DNA of 64,000 nt from Thalassospira profundimaris (GTDB lineage Bacteria > Pseudomonadota > Alphaproteobacteria > Rhodospirillales > Thalassospiraceae): NCBI RefSeq assembly GCF_003326755.1, contig NZ_JPWH01000001.1, positions 180,227-244,226 on the forward strand. Reading direction: 5' to 3'. This document shows, one piece after another, positions 8,169-16,895 of the stretch. Under the pieces are notes generated by a model. It was not told where the DNA came from, searched no databases, and saw only the letters and a list, made by a program, of their open reading frames with translations. Every line of letters starts with the position of its first letter. Within the stretch, counting starts at the first letter, position 1. A program made the position numbers and the translations under genes.

Positions 8169-9557
8169 TTGTACGGCCATTCTGATACCATTTTTGCTCT
8201 GTCTAGCGGTGCCGGTCGCGCCGGTGTTGCGGTTATTCGCCTGTCTGGCCCGCGTTCGCTGCCGGTTTTATGTGCGCTTCTGGGCCGCGAAAACCCGCCC
8301 AAGCCGCGTGTTGCGGTATATGCGCCCATTGCCGACCCGCAAAATGGCGAACGGCTGGATGATGCCATTGCCCTGTATTTTCAGGCACCGGCAAGCTTTA
8401 CCGGCGAAGATGTGGTTGAACTGCATGTGCATGGTGGCCGGGCGGTGATTGAAGGGGTACTGGAATGTCTGGGCCGTCAGCCTGGTTTGCGCCTGGCTGA
8501 ACCGGGGGAATATAGCCGACGCGCCTTTCAGAATGGCAAAATGGATTTGACCGAGGCCGAAGGCATCGCCGATTTGATTGATGCCGAAACCGCTGCCCAG
8601 CGCCGCCAGGCCGTGCGCCAGATGGCCGGGGAACTCGGCCGGTTATACGAGGATTGGCGATTACGGCTGATGCGCGCTTTGGCGCATATTGAAGCCGATA
8701 TTGATTTTCCCGATGAAGATTTGCCCGAAGGCATCGTTGCCGTCTTGCGAAATGATTTGCAGCATATTGGCAATGAGATTGGCGGGCATCTGGCCGATAA
8801 CCGGCGCGGTGAAAGGCTGCGTGAAGGGTTTCAGATTGTTATTCTGGGCGCGCCAAATGCGGGCAAGTCCAGCCTGTTAAACCGTTTGGCGCGGCGCGAT
8901 GCGGCAATTGTTTCCGACATTGCAGGCACAACGCGTGATACAATTGAAATCCATCTCGATCTGGGCGGTTTTCCGGTGACAATGGTCGATACGGCCGGGC
9001 TTCGCGAGTCTGGTGATGCCATTGAGACCGAGGGGGTGCGCCGTGCAGCAGAACGGGCCGAAAATGCCGACCTTAAACTGGTAGTGATTGACCGGATCGA
9101 CTGGCCCCGGATTGACGGCGAAGCAAAACGCCTGATCGACCAAAATACCCTGATTTTGGTGAACAAGGCTGACCTGGGGGAAGATGATGTTTTGTCTCGT
9201 ACAGGCGAAACATCCACTTGGTCTTGGCAGGACGGGCAGGGTAACGCGGTCGAGCTACCGGTTTTGGCCATATCGGCTATGACGGGGGCCGGGATGGAAA
9301 GCCTCTTGCAACTGCTCGAAACTCGCGTAAAAGAGGGGCTCGATTTTGCCGGGCCGGTTCCGTTAACACGAATGCGCCATCGCCATGCACTGGAAAATGC
9401 CCTGGGGCATTTGCAGCGCGGTTTGGCGACAGACATTGCAGAGCTGGCTGCCGAAGATATTAGATTGGCGGTTCGGGAAATCGGCAAGATTACCGGTCGC
9501 GTTGATGTTGAAGATTTGCTCGACATCATTTTTGGCGATTTCTGTATCGGAAAATAG
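8169..9557 (+). CDS. mnmE: tRNA uridine-5-carboxymethylaminomethyl modification GTPase MnmE
   Basis: MnmE works with MnmG to modify U34 of several tRNAs, using folate and GTP. The N-terminal folate-binding domain (DTIFALSSGAGRAGVAVIRL) is followed by helical regions around a GTPase domain with P-loop GAPNAGKSSLLN near residue 226, switch TTRDTIE, DTAGL and NKAD. It ends in FGDFCIGK, the catalytic CxGK tail. At 462 residues it has normal length. No ATG is available near the beginning; TTG at 8169 gives the family start, with a weak AAGG before it. It opens the run mnmE-mnmG-rsmG-parA-parB. Confidence 0.96.
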   Translation: MYGHSDTIFALSSGAGRAGVAVIRLSGPRSLPVLCALLGRENPPKPRVAVYAPIADPQNGERLDDAIALYFQAPASFTGEDVVELHVHGGRAVIEGVLECLGRQPGLRLAEPGEYSRRAFQNGKMDLTEAEGIADLIDAETAAQRRQAVRQMAGELGRLYEDWRLRLMRALAHIEADIDFPDEDLPEGIVAVLRNDLQHIGNEIGGHLADNRRGERLREGFQIVILGAPNAGKSSLLNRLARRDAAIVSDIAGTTRDTIEIHLDLGGFPVTMVDTAGLRESGDAIETEGVRRAAERAENADLKLVVIDRIDWPRIDGEAKRLIDQNTLILVNKADLGEDDVLSRTGETSTWSWQDGQGNAVELPVLAISAMTGAGMESLLQLLETRVKEGLDFAGPVPLTRMRHRHALENALGHLQRGLATDIAELAAEDIRLAVREIGKITGRVDVEDLLDIIFGDFCIGK

Positions 9558-9570
9558 GCTCAATCAAATG

Positions 9571-9586
9571 TGTTTCACGTGAAACA
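9571..9586. promoter_or_regulatory. parS: parS site, perfect
   Basis: TGTTTCACGTGAAACA is the exact 16-bp chromosomal ParB-binding palindrome. It sits 13 bases after the mnmE stop, in the mnmE-mnmG gap, 3.7 kb from parB. Confidence 0.95.
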
Positions 9587-9701
9587 TTTTGCCTTCCGAT
9601 AACGGATTTATATCTGACTAAACGAAACATATATGCGGTCTTTGGATAATTATTGCCGGGGATTTGCACCTTTCAACGCCTGTAAGGGGCATGAGGAACT
9701 G

Positions 9702-11588
9702 ATGTCACAGAACCGTTTTGATGTGATTGTTGTCGGGGGTGGACATGCCGGCAGTGAAGCTGCTGCTGCGGCGGCCCGCATGGGCGCACAGACTGCCCTG
9801 ATTACCCACCGTGCGGACAGAATCGGCGAAATGTCCTGTAACCCGGCCATTGGTGGTTTGGGTAAGGGACATATGGTGCGCGAGGTCGATGCACTTGATG
9901 GTGTGATGGGCCGGGCGATTGACCGCGCGGGTATTCAGTTTCGTATGCTTAACCGCTCCAAGGGACCGGCCGTGCGCGGGCCACGCGCCCAGGCGGACCG
10001 CAAGCTGTATCGTCAGGCGGTGCAGGATATCCTGGCAGAACAGGAAAACCTGTCGGTCATTGAAGCGGCGGTGGAAGACCTGATCATTGATGAAAACAAT
10101 CGTGTTGGCGGGATCATCACCGGTGAGGGGGTTCGTTATACCGCTGGTGCCGTGGTGTTGACCACCGGGACGTTTTTACGCGGTGTTATTCATATTGGCG
10201 AAGAAACAATGGCCGCAGGCCGGATGGGCGATGCCCCGTCGATGGGGCTGTCGGAAACGCTGGGGAAATATGAGTTTGCCCTGGAAAGGTTAAAAACCGG
10301 AACGCCCGCCCGGTTGGATGGCCGTACCATCGAATGGCATCGCCTGGTTGAGCAGCCGGGGGATAACCCGCCGGACCCGTTTTCGTTCCTGAATGATACA
10401 ATTACCGTTCCGCAGATCTCGTGCTATATGACGCACACGACGGACGAAACGCATAAAATCATCCGCGATAATTTGCATCGCGCGCCGATGTATAGCGGCC
10501 AGATCAGCAGCAGCGGCCCGCGTTATTGCCCGTCGATCGAGGATAAGGTGGTGCGGTTTGCCGATAAATCCGAACACCAGATTTTCCTTGAGCCGGAAGG
10601 GCTGGATGATCATACCGTCTATCCGAACGGGATTTCGACATCCTTGCCCAAGGATGTGCAGTTGGCCTTGCTGGCAACCATTCCCGGATTGGAACGGGTG
10701 GAAATTTTCCGTCCCGGTTATGCAGTTGAATATGATTTTGTTGATCCGCGAGAGCTGCGTCATACACTGGAAACCAAAAAAATCGCCGGTTTGTTTTTTG
10801 CCGGGCAGATCAATGGTACCACCGGCTATGAAGAAGCCGCCGGGCAGGGCCTGATTGCCGGGGTCAACGCCGCCCTGGTGGTGGATGGTGGCGCGCGTCA
10901 GTTTGTGCTGGACCGGGCGGATGCCTATATCGGTGTTATGATCGATGATCTGGTCACGCAGGGAACGCGCGAGCCGTATCGTATGTTTACTTCACGCGCT
11001 GAATATCGGTTGATGCTGCGGTCGGATAATGCTGACCAGCGTTTGACGGAACGGGGCCTGGCAATCGGGTGTGTTGGGTCATATCGCCGGGATATGTGGG
11101 GGGCAAAACGCGATGCGCTGCTGGCGGCAAAAACACGCATCGGTGATCTTGCGGAAACACCCAATCAGCTGATCAAACATGGTATTCGTGTCAACCAGGA
11201 TGGGGTTCGGCGCAGTGCTTTTGACTTGCTGGCCTATCCCGACATCTCGTTTGACCAGTTGGTTCAGGTCTGGCCCGATCTGGCCGATATTGCACCTGCC
11301 ATTCGCGAGCAGCTTGCCATCGATGCGCAATATAAGGGCTATCTTGACCGTCAGGCCGCAGATGTTGCCGCTTTCCGCCGTGACGAGGAACTGCGTTTGC
11401 CGCGGAACCTTGATTATGATCAGGTAGGGGGCCTTTCAACGGAAATCCGTTTGAAGTTACAGCAAATCATGCCGGAAACAATTGGTGCCGCATCGCGTAT
11501 TCCCGGTGTAACACCCGCTGCGATTACCGCCCTTTTGGGGCATATCCGGTCGCACCGCCATCAGGCAATTAACCGCAAGACCGCTTAA
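9702..11588 (+). CDS. mnmG: tRNA uridine-5-carboxymethylaminomethyl modification enzyme MnmG (GidA)
   Basis: MnmG is the FAD- and NADH-dependent partner of MnmE. The FAD motif [17 protein letters not shown] is at about residues 11-27, followed by [20 protein letters not shown] and the later [16 protein letters not shown]. From the ATG at 9702 it is 628 residues, the usual size. The longer reading from 9633 adds 23 unrelated residues; GAGGA five bases before 9702 decides the start. The C-terminal helical domain ends with [12 protein letters not shown] parS site lies between it and mnmE and another in its terminator. Confidence 0.97.
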   Translation: MSQNRFDVIVVGGGHAGSEAAAAAARMGAQTALITHRADRIGEMSCNPAIGGLGKGHMVREVDALDGVMGRAIDRAGIQFRMLNRSKGPAVRGPRAQADRKLYRQAVQDILAEQENLSVIEAAVEDLIIDENNRVGGIITGEGVRYTAGAVVLTTGTFLRGVIHIGEETMAAGRMGDAPSMGLSETLGKYEFALERLKTGTPARLDGRTIEWHRLVEQPGDNPPDPFSFLNDTITVPQISCYMTHTTDETHKIIRDNLHRAPMYSGQISSSGPRYCPSIEDKVVRFADKSEHQIFLEPEGLDDHTVYPNGISTSLPKDVQLALLATIPGLERVEIFRPGYAVEYDFVDPRELRHTLETKKIAGLFFAGQINGTTGYEEAAGQGLIAGVNAALVVDGGARQFVLDRADAYIGVMIDDLVTQGTREPYRMFTSRAEYRLMLRSDNADQRLTERGLAIGCVGSYRRDMWGAKRDALLAAKTRIGDLAETPNQLIKHGIRVNQDGVRRSAFDLLAYPDISFDQLVQVWPDLADIAPAIREQLAIDAQYKGYLDRQAADVAAFRRDEELRLPRNLDYDQVGGLSTEIRLKLQQIMPETIGAASRIPGVTPAAITALLGHIRSHRHQAINRKTA

Positions 11589-11678
11589 GTCGGGTTTTGT
11601 TTTGCACTGTCGCGCTGTGTTTAATGGTATGATGCTCTAATCTTACTCTGTTGATCAGAGGTTTTTGCGAAGCTTAAT

Positions 11679-11723
11679 AAAGGCCACCCGTGTTTCACGT
11701 GAAACATTGGTGGCCTTTTTTTG
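11679..11723 (+). terminator. mnmG terminator with a parS site in its loop
   Basis: AAAGGCCACC (11679-11688) pairs with GGTGGCCTTT (11709-11718), and a T run follows. The loop is the perfect parS palindrome at 11691-11706, which can pair with itself and continue the stem. Confidence 0.85.
11691..11706. promoter_or_regulatory. parS: parS site, perfect, inside a terminator hairpin
   Basis: TGTTTCACGTGAAACA is an exact ParB site, placed between the two arms of the mnmG terminator and 104 bases before the chosen rsmG start. Confidence 0.95.
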
Positions 11724-11809
11724 ATAAAATTTTCCCAATTCGCCTAAAAAGATGCCTTGTTATAAAAACAACGCTGGCGAAGGATGCGTTCCAGATTTAT
11801 AAGAAAATC

Positions 11810-12451
11810 ATGCACACAAATAAAAATGCCGTAAAAAACTGGTTCGAGACAGAACTTGATGTTTCACGTGAAACAATGTCTCACCTTGAGCTTTATGCCG
11901 ATCTGGTTGTGAAGTGGCAGCCCCGCATTAATATCGTTGGCGCCAGCACGACCGAAGACGTTTGGGCACGTCATTTACAGGATTCGGCACAGATTTGGCC
12001 GCATCTTGCCGAAAACGCCCAAAAAGAAGAAACAAAAATCGTCGATTTTGGATCCGGTGCCGGTTTCCCCGGCATTGTTTTGTCCATTTTGGGGGCAAAT
12101 CACGTTACCATGATGGAAAGCGTGACCAAAAAGACCGTGTTTTTGATGGAAGCCTGCCGTGTTTGCGGATGCCTGGCTAAGACACGGGTGGCCCGTGAAC
12201 GGATTGAGGCCGCCAAGCCGGAAAATGCCGATATTATTACAGCGCGCGCTTTTGCCCCTTTGCCCAAGCTGCTGGAAATGGGGCAAAGGCATTTAAAAGC
12301 TGGTGGCAAATATGTGCTGCTGAAGGGTAGGGCATATGAGGCGGAATTGGCCGATGCGCGTGATGCAGGCTGGAAATTCTCTGTGACGACCTTCCCCGGG
12401 ATCGTTGACCCGGATGGTGTGGTAATGATCCTTGAGGGAGTAGAGCGATGA
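11810..12451 (+). CDS. rsmG: 16S rRNA (guanine-527-N7)-methyltransferase RsmG (GidB)
   Basis: RsmG methylates G527 of 16S rRNA with S-adenosylmethionine. The SAM motif DFGSGAGFPGIVLS is near residue 78, and KWQPRINIVGAST near residue 35 is conserved. I start at the ATG at 11810 (213 residues); the longer frame from 11690 would read through the mnmG terminator and a parS site. A perfect parS lies inside the gene and encodes DVSRET at residues 17-22. The stop overlaps the parA start as ATGA, suggesting translational coupling. Confidence 0.94.
   Translation: MHTNKNAVKNWFETELDVSRETMSHLELYADLVVKWQPRINIVGASTTEDVWARHLQDSAQIWPHLAENAQKEETKIVDFGSGAGFPGIVLSILGANHVTMMESVTKKTVFLMEACRVCGCLAKTRVARERIEAAKPENADIITARAFAPLPKLLEMGQRHLKAGGKYVLLKGRAYEAELADARDAGWKFSVTTFPGIVDPDGVVMILEGVER
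11860..11875. promoter_or_regulatory. parS: parS site, perfect, inside rsmG coding sequence
   Basis: TGTTTCACGTGAAACA lies in frame near the 5' end of rsmG and is read as V-S-R-E-T. It is 588 bases before parA. Confidence 0.95.
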
Positions 12452-13263
12452 GTGATGTGATTGAATTGGCCGCCAATAGCGGCGGAAAGCGCCCACGTAT
12501 TATCGCCATTGCCAATCAGAAGGGAGGCGTTGGCAAAACCACGACCACCATCAATTTGGCAACTGCTCTTGCCGCAGTTGATCAGCGTGTGTTGATTGTG
12601 GATCTGGACCCGCAGGGCAATGCCAGTACTGGTTTGGGATTACGCTCTTCTGAACGGGATATCAGTTCTTACGACGTCCTGATCAATGGGGCCAGCTTGA
12701 TGGAGGCGCGGCGCGCGACCGCTATTCCGCGCTTGCAAATCGTGCCGTCGGGCATGGATCTGTCCGGCGCGGAAATTGAACTGGTCGATTTTGAGCGTCG
12801 CGAAATGCAGCTTAAAGAATCTCTCTCTCGACTGCCGCAGGATGTTGACTACGTATTAATTGATTGCCCGCCTTCGCTGGGTTTGCTGACGCTGAATGCT
12901 TTGGTTGCGTCGGATGCGGTTTTGGTCCCGCTGCAATGCGAATTTTTTGCCCTGGAAGGGGTGAGTCATCTGGTTCGCACCATTAAACGGGTTAAAAAGG
13001 CGTTTAACCCCAATCTGGAAATCCAGGGCATCGTATTGACGATGTATGACAAGCGCAATAATTTGTCGGCCCAGGTGGCGAGCGATGTGCGCGATTATTT
13101 TGGTGACATTGTTTATCGCACCGTTATTCCACGCAATGTTCGGGTGTCCGAGGCACCGAGTCACGGTGCGCCGGTACTGGTTTATGACATTAAATGTCCG
13201 GGATCGCGGGCATATTTGAATTTGGCAAGTGAAGTCCTGAAACGCGAAGGAGTGAAGGCATGA
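12448..13263 (+). CDS. parA: Chromosome partitioning ATPase ParA
   Basis: ParA is the nucleoid-bound ATPase that moves ParB-parS complexes to segregate the origin. The deviant Walker A motif IANQKGGVGKTTTTINLA is near residues 22-39, and LIVDLDPQGNASTGLG and DYVLIDCPPSLGLLT follow. At 271 residues it has the normal size for a chromosomal ParA without the N-terminal DNA-binding domain of plasmid forms. The start codon overlaps the rsmG stop by four bases and its stop overlaps the parB start by four bases, so the three genes are likely cotranslated. Confidence 0.97.
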   Translation: MSDVIELAANSGGKRPRIIAIANQKGGVGKTTTTINLATALAAVDQRVLIVDLDPQGNASTGLGLRSSERDISSYDVLINGASLMEARRATAIPRLQIVPSGMDLSGAEIELVDFERREMQLKESLSRLPQDVDYVLIDCPPSLGLLTLNALVASDAVLVPLQCEFFALEGVSHLVRTIKRVKKAFNPNLEIQGIVLTMYDKRNNLSAQVASDVRDYFGDIVYRTVIPRNVRVSEAPSHGAPVLVYDIKCPGSRAYLNLASEVLKREGVKA

Positions 13264-14492
13264 GTGAGACAAAAAAGCGCGGTTTGGGACGGGGGCTTTC
13301 GGCCCTGTTGGGCGAAGAGGATGATGAAGTCGGCGCAGCCGTTAGTGCCGGTTCTTCTGGTGCCAGCGAGGTTGCCCATCCCGGGCCGGGGGGAACAACA
13401 CAGTTGGTTGCGATCAGCGACCTTGCGCCGTCACCCTTTCAGCCACGCAGCAATTTCGACGATGAGGCAATTGATGATCTGGCCGCGTCGATTCGCCAAA
13501 AGGGCATTATTCAGCCTATTTTGGTTCGTGCGTCGTCTACGGGCGAAACCGTTTATGAAATTATCGCCGGTGAACGGCGTTGGCGGGCGGCGCAGCGCGC
13601 ACAGCTTCATGAAGTGCCGGTGTTGGTCCGTGAATTTGATGATCGCGAAACGGCCGAAATTGCCCTTATTGAAAACCTTCAGCGTCAGGATCTTTCTGCC
13701 TTGGAAGAGGCAGAGGGCTATAACCGCCTGATGGCCGAATTTTCCCATACCCAGGAAGCCCTGGGGCAGGCACTGGGCAAAAGCCGCAGCCATATTGCCA
13801 ATAGTTTGCGCCTTTTGTCTTTGCCGTCACCGATCAAGCAGATGCTGACAGATAAGGTGCTGAGTGCAGGCCATGCGCGCGCTTTGCTGGGGGCTGAAAA
13901 TGCGGTCGAACTGGCGACACAGATTGTCAAAAAAGGCCTGAATGTGCGTCAGACCGAAAAGCTTGTTAAAACCGATGGCGGTAAGCTTTCCCGGACCAAA
14001 AAGGAAAAAACAAATACGGCGGCGCAAAAGGACCCGGATACTGTTTCGCTTGAACGTGATCTGAGCAATATGCTTGGCTTGGCGGTCAGTATTGATTTTG
14101 ACGGGGCAGGCGGGCGTTTGACGGTTCGTTATGAGACGCTCGAGCAGCTTGACGACATTTTACAACGTCTAACCCATGGCCGTGCTGAAAGTGTGGCGAA
14201 TGACGGTGGCGATGCAGCCGGGTTTGATGGAGCGGAAGACGATAACGAATTTGATTCCATGTTTTTGGATGAATCGGCAGATCGTGATGATGTTGATGAA
14301 ACAAATTCCGAGGAAATCACCAAGGAACTGGAATCGATTGCAGATACATCGGGAATCTCGCTGCATCTGACCCGGGATGACGAAACAGAAGAAGAGCAGG
14401 GACCGGAAGCTGATGTACCGGTGGAACGTGAAGAAATTGACGAGGCTGCTTTTGCTGATGTGTTCGCCGAAGAGGGTAAAAAGTCGTCCTGA
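13260..14492 (+). CDS. parB: Chromosome partitioning protein ParB with long acidic C-terminal tail
   Basis: ParB is the CTP-dependent DNA clamp that loads at parS and spreads. Visible parts: basic N terminus with RGLGRGLSALLGE (residues 7-19), a ParA-activating region, the CTPase motif IAGERRWRAAQRAQ (102-115), IALIENLQRQDL (134-145), the HTH region (LGQALGKSRSHIANSLRLL, about 168-186) and the dimer domain (261-307). Chromosomal ParBs usually end near there. This one continues for about 103 residues, rich in Asp and Glu (about one third). The gene is followed by a strong hairpin shared with convergent holA. Confidence 0.95.
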   Translation: MSETKKRGLGRGLSALLGEEDDEVGAAVSAGSSGASEVAHPGPGGTTQLVAISDLAPSPFQPRSNFDDEAIDDLAASIRQKGIIQPILVRASSTGETVYEIIAGERRWRAAQRAQLHEVPVLVREFDDRETAEIALIENLQRQDLSALEEAEGYNRLMAEFSHTQEALGQALGKSRSHIANSLRLLSLPSPIKQMLTDKVLSAGHARALLGAENAVELATQIVKKGLNVRQTEKLVKTDGGKLSRTKKEKTNTAAQKDPDTVSLERDLSNMLGLAVSIDFDGAGGRLTVRYETLEQLDDILQRLTHGRAESVANDGGDAAGFDGAEDDNEFDSMFLDESADRDDVDETNSEEITKELESIADTSGISLHLTRDDETEEEQGPEADVPVEREEIDEAAFADVFAEEGKKSS

Positions 14493-14518
14493 GTTACAAT
14501 AAATGTAATGCTGCAATG

Positions 14519-14560
14519 CAACAAAGGCCGGTCGTTAGCGATCGGCCTTTGTTTTATTTG
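14519..14560 (+). terminator. Terminator between convergent parB and holA
   Basis: ACAAAGGCCGGTCG (14521-14534) pairs with CGATCGGCCTTTGT (14539-14552) around TTAG; the arms are 14 bp with one G-T pair, followed by TTTATTTG. It may serve parB mainly. Confidence 0.85.
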
Positions 14561-14595
14561 CGACTCGTTAGTTTTGAAGGAAAGCAGTGAAAATT

Positions 14596-15627
14596 CTAGC
14601 GTCTTCCCTGTTTTTGCCGTGCAACAGTAACTTTGATCATCGCGCGGTGCGCCAGGGTTTCGGGAATGGCAAGCCCACTTTTGCAGTCCTTTTCCGCTTC
14701 CAGAAATATTTGCAGGGCGCGCTGAATATGGGCCAGCGGCCAATAGTTCAAGTTCGCCTTAAACTGATCTGCTGCCTTGAAAAACAGCGGCGGTCGCAGG
14801 GATTTCATTGCCTGGTCAACAGACGTTCCCTGTGCCACCTGGCCTTTGACCAGATGAAGTTTCTGAAAATAGCCAATCATCATGCGCAGCGCGCCAACCG
14901 GGTTCAGGCCCTCTTCGACCAAGCGGGTCAATGCAACGTCCAGATTGGTTACATTGCCCGCTGAAACCGCCTGAAGCACATCATCATAATGACGGGCCGA
15001 ACTGTCGCCGATACAGGCCATCGCATCACCAAGCGAGACGCGTTGCTGGTTTAGGGCATAAAGAGCAAGCTTTTGCAGTTCGTTACGTGAAATCATGCGA
15101 TCACTGCCCAGATTGGCAACAAGATAACGCACGGCGTCGGTGTCAATGGCAAGGCCATGTTCATCCATGACAGAGCGGACGAGCCCTTCCAGGTCGCGCC
15201 CCGAATCGGCATAACAGGGCAGGGCCATGCCATTGCCGGCCTTTTCCACGGCCTGACGCAGCTTTGAACGTGCTGGCAGGCTTCCTGACTCGCAGATGAT
15301 CAAGGCGTCTCCTGCCGGGTGTTGCAGGAAGTCTGCGATAACGGGTGCCTGGGCATCGCCAATATCGCGCAGACGGACGACGCGCCGCCCGCCACCAAAG
15401 CTGATGGCGGCAGCTTCGTCACGCAAGCGGCTGCCATCTTCCTTTAAATGCGTCGCGCCCAGTTCAACAACACGGAACGGATCTTTAAGATCCTCGACAA
15501 CGGTCTTTGCCAATTGTGCACCACGTTCGCGCACCAGCCCCTCATCCTCTCCATAGATAAGGATGAGCTGTGCCTTTGCATCCGGAGAGCGGAGGAACGA
15601 ATCGACCTGGGCTGCTTTAAGCTTCAT
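14596..15627 (-). CDS. holA: DNA polymerase III subunit delta
   Basis: HolA is the delta subunit of the clamp loader that opens the beta clamp. The N terminus (MKLKAAQVDSFLRS... LILIYGEDEGLVRERG) is the family signature, and VRYLVANLGSDRMISRNELQKLALY and PVGALRMMIGYFQKLH appear in the middle and C-terminal helical collar. At 343 residues it has normal length. It is convergent with parB and follows lptE by 17 bases on the minus strand, consistent with a shared transcript with the lptE gene. Confidence 0.94.
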   Translation of the reverse strand: MKLKAAQVDSFLRSPDAKAQLILIYGEDEGLVRERGAQLAKTVVEDLKDPFRVVELGATHLKEDGSRLRDEAAAISFGGGRRVVRLRDIGDAQAPVIADFLQHPAGDALIICESGSLPARSKLRQAVEKAGNGMALPCYADSGRDLEGLVRSVMDEHGLAIDTDAVRYLVANLGSDRMISRNELQKLALYALNQQRVSLGDAMACIGDSSARHYDDVLQAVSAGNVTNLDVALTRLVEEGLNPVGALRMMIGYFQKLHLVKGQVAQGTSVDQAMKSLRPPLFFKAADQFKANLNYWPLAHIQRALQIFLEAEKDCKSGLAIPETLAHRAMIKVTVARQKQGRR

Positions 15628-15644
15628 GGCGTCCCGGTAAAAGT

Positions 15645-16154
15645 TTATTCAACGCTGCGAACGCCGATCGCCACCTGATTGGAAATTTGCCGCGCCAGGT
15701 TACGGGCGGCATCTTCCTGGGCAGCTGATTTTGCTTCCAGGCTGGCAAAATCGGATTGAACGATATTGTAGCTTGTTCTGGCGCGAACCGTTCCCGTACG
15801 CAGAATTTTGGTATCTGATATCCGGATGAGCTGATACTTGCCCGTCAGAATATAGTCCGAAACGGTTGCTTCATTTTGTTTGGTAAAACCAAGATCGACA
15901 TTGGTTTCGTCAAGATCAACCTTGAGTTCATAAAGCGGAGACTGGTTCTGGCTTTCTGGTCTCAGGTTTTCCAGCAGGATGTTGCGCGTCAATTGCCCGA
16001 CACGATTTTCCATCATGTCGACCTTGACGGCGGCAAGAGGATCCGTAGCGGTCTCGCCGACCTGATTTTTGGCATAAAGCGGTTGAAAACCGCATGCACC
16101 CAGAGCCGGCAGGGCAAGGCACAAAAACAACGTCATGATCGGGCGCAGCAACAT
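15645..16154 (-). CDS. lptE: LPS-assembly lipoprotein LptE
   Basis: LptE plugs the LptD barrel that inserts lipopolysaccharide into the outer membrane. From the ATG at 16154 the 169-residue protein begins with a lipoprotein signal peptide (LRPIMTLFLCLALPALGAC), the lipobox cysteine being followed by GFQPLY, a family hallmark. The upstream extension in the same frame is not homologous. Its GGAG Shine-Dalgarno sequence lies in the last codons of the upstream LeuS-like ORF, whose TGA is four bases from the lptE ATG, so expression is probably coupled to that ORF. Confidence 0.9.
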   Translation of the reverse strand: MLLRPIMTLFLCLALPALGACGFQPLYAKNQVGETATDPLAAVKVDMMENRVGQLTRNILLENLRPESQNQSPLYELKVDLDETNVDLGFTKQNEATVSDYILTGKYQLIRISDTKILRTGTVRARTSYNIVQSDFASLEAKSAAQEDAARNLARQISNQVAIGVRSVE

Positions 16155-16158
16155 TAGG

Positions 16159-16887
16159 TCAGGACTCCGTTTGATCCGGCGATTTGATAGCTCCATAGCG
16201 ATACAATAATTCATGCCCGATGTAAGGACAAAATAGCCGCAGGAGCTCAATAAAGCATAGCTGCAACGCATTTTGCCGATTCGCAGGTGCTTTTTGCAAA
16301 TATTGAAACATTATGCGCAATTCGGCCAGCGCGATGTTAAGGCGGTATTGCTCAATCTGTCGTGCAATCGACATAACATCCGCCGATGGCGCGACTGAAG
16401 GCCTGTCCGTTAACGGGGTTCCTTCCGGCCTGGAAAAATGAGACCAGACCAGCCGTAACCAGCGCCATTGCGCGACAAGATCTTCCAGTTCAAGGTTCCG
16501 GGGCCGGTTCAGCGGTACATCGGCAAGAACGGCCAGGGCGAGGACGTCGATACCGGTTTCTTTAACAAGATCATCAAGGCTGGAAATATCGTCTTTTAAC
16601 AAAACAGGCGCTATGTCGGGGGGGCATGACGCCGTCGCCCGGGCGTGTGTGATCTTGTGATATGCTTGGGTTTGGGATGCGGAGGCAAGGAAGGACTGTT
16701 GAAAGTCTGTCTGTATCCATTTTGCCAGTTGTGACCGAAAGGCCCGGGTTTGCCGATTCGGGGCTTGTTCGTTTGGCAGATGGTTCAATATCCGCCCGGA
16801 AAAAAACAATCCCCATCGCCGGGAGAGCGAATGGGGATTGTATGTTGGCGAGGCGTAGCCTGTGTGGATAACTGCCACAGAAGCCAT
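16159..16887 (-). pseudogene. Relic of leucyl-tRNA synthetase C-terminal half (leuS-like ORF)
   Basis: The 242-residue reading is not an intact enzyme, but from residue 105 it follows the class I synthetase LeuS order: a stretch like the post-KMSKS region (DDLVKETGIDVLAL ... LELEDLVAQWRWLRLVW), the anticodon-binding helices (IEQYRLNIALAELRIMFQYL), and LLRLFCPYIGHELLYRYG, where LeuS has PFxPHxxEEL. The catalytic HIGH and KMSKS motifs, the editing domain and the C-terminal domain are absent. The reading's first codons overlap a terminator, so its true start is unclear. It lies between the DUF3576 gene and lptE, where relatives are expected to have leuS. It could be decay or a domesticated fragment. 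Confidence 0.65.
16799..16841 (-). terminator. Intrinsic terminator of the DUF3576 gene
   Basis: On the minus strand ACAATCCCCAT pairs with ATGGGGATTGT (11 bp) and is followed by seven T. It lies about 55 bases after the DUF3576 stop and within codons 16-30 of the leuS-like ORF reading. Confidence 0.85.
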
Positions 16888-16895
16888 TTCCGAAA

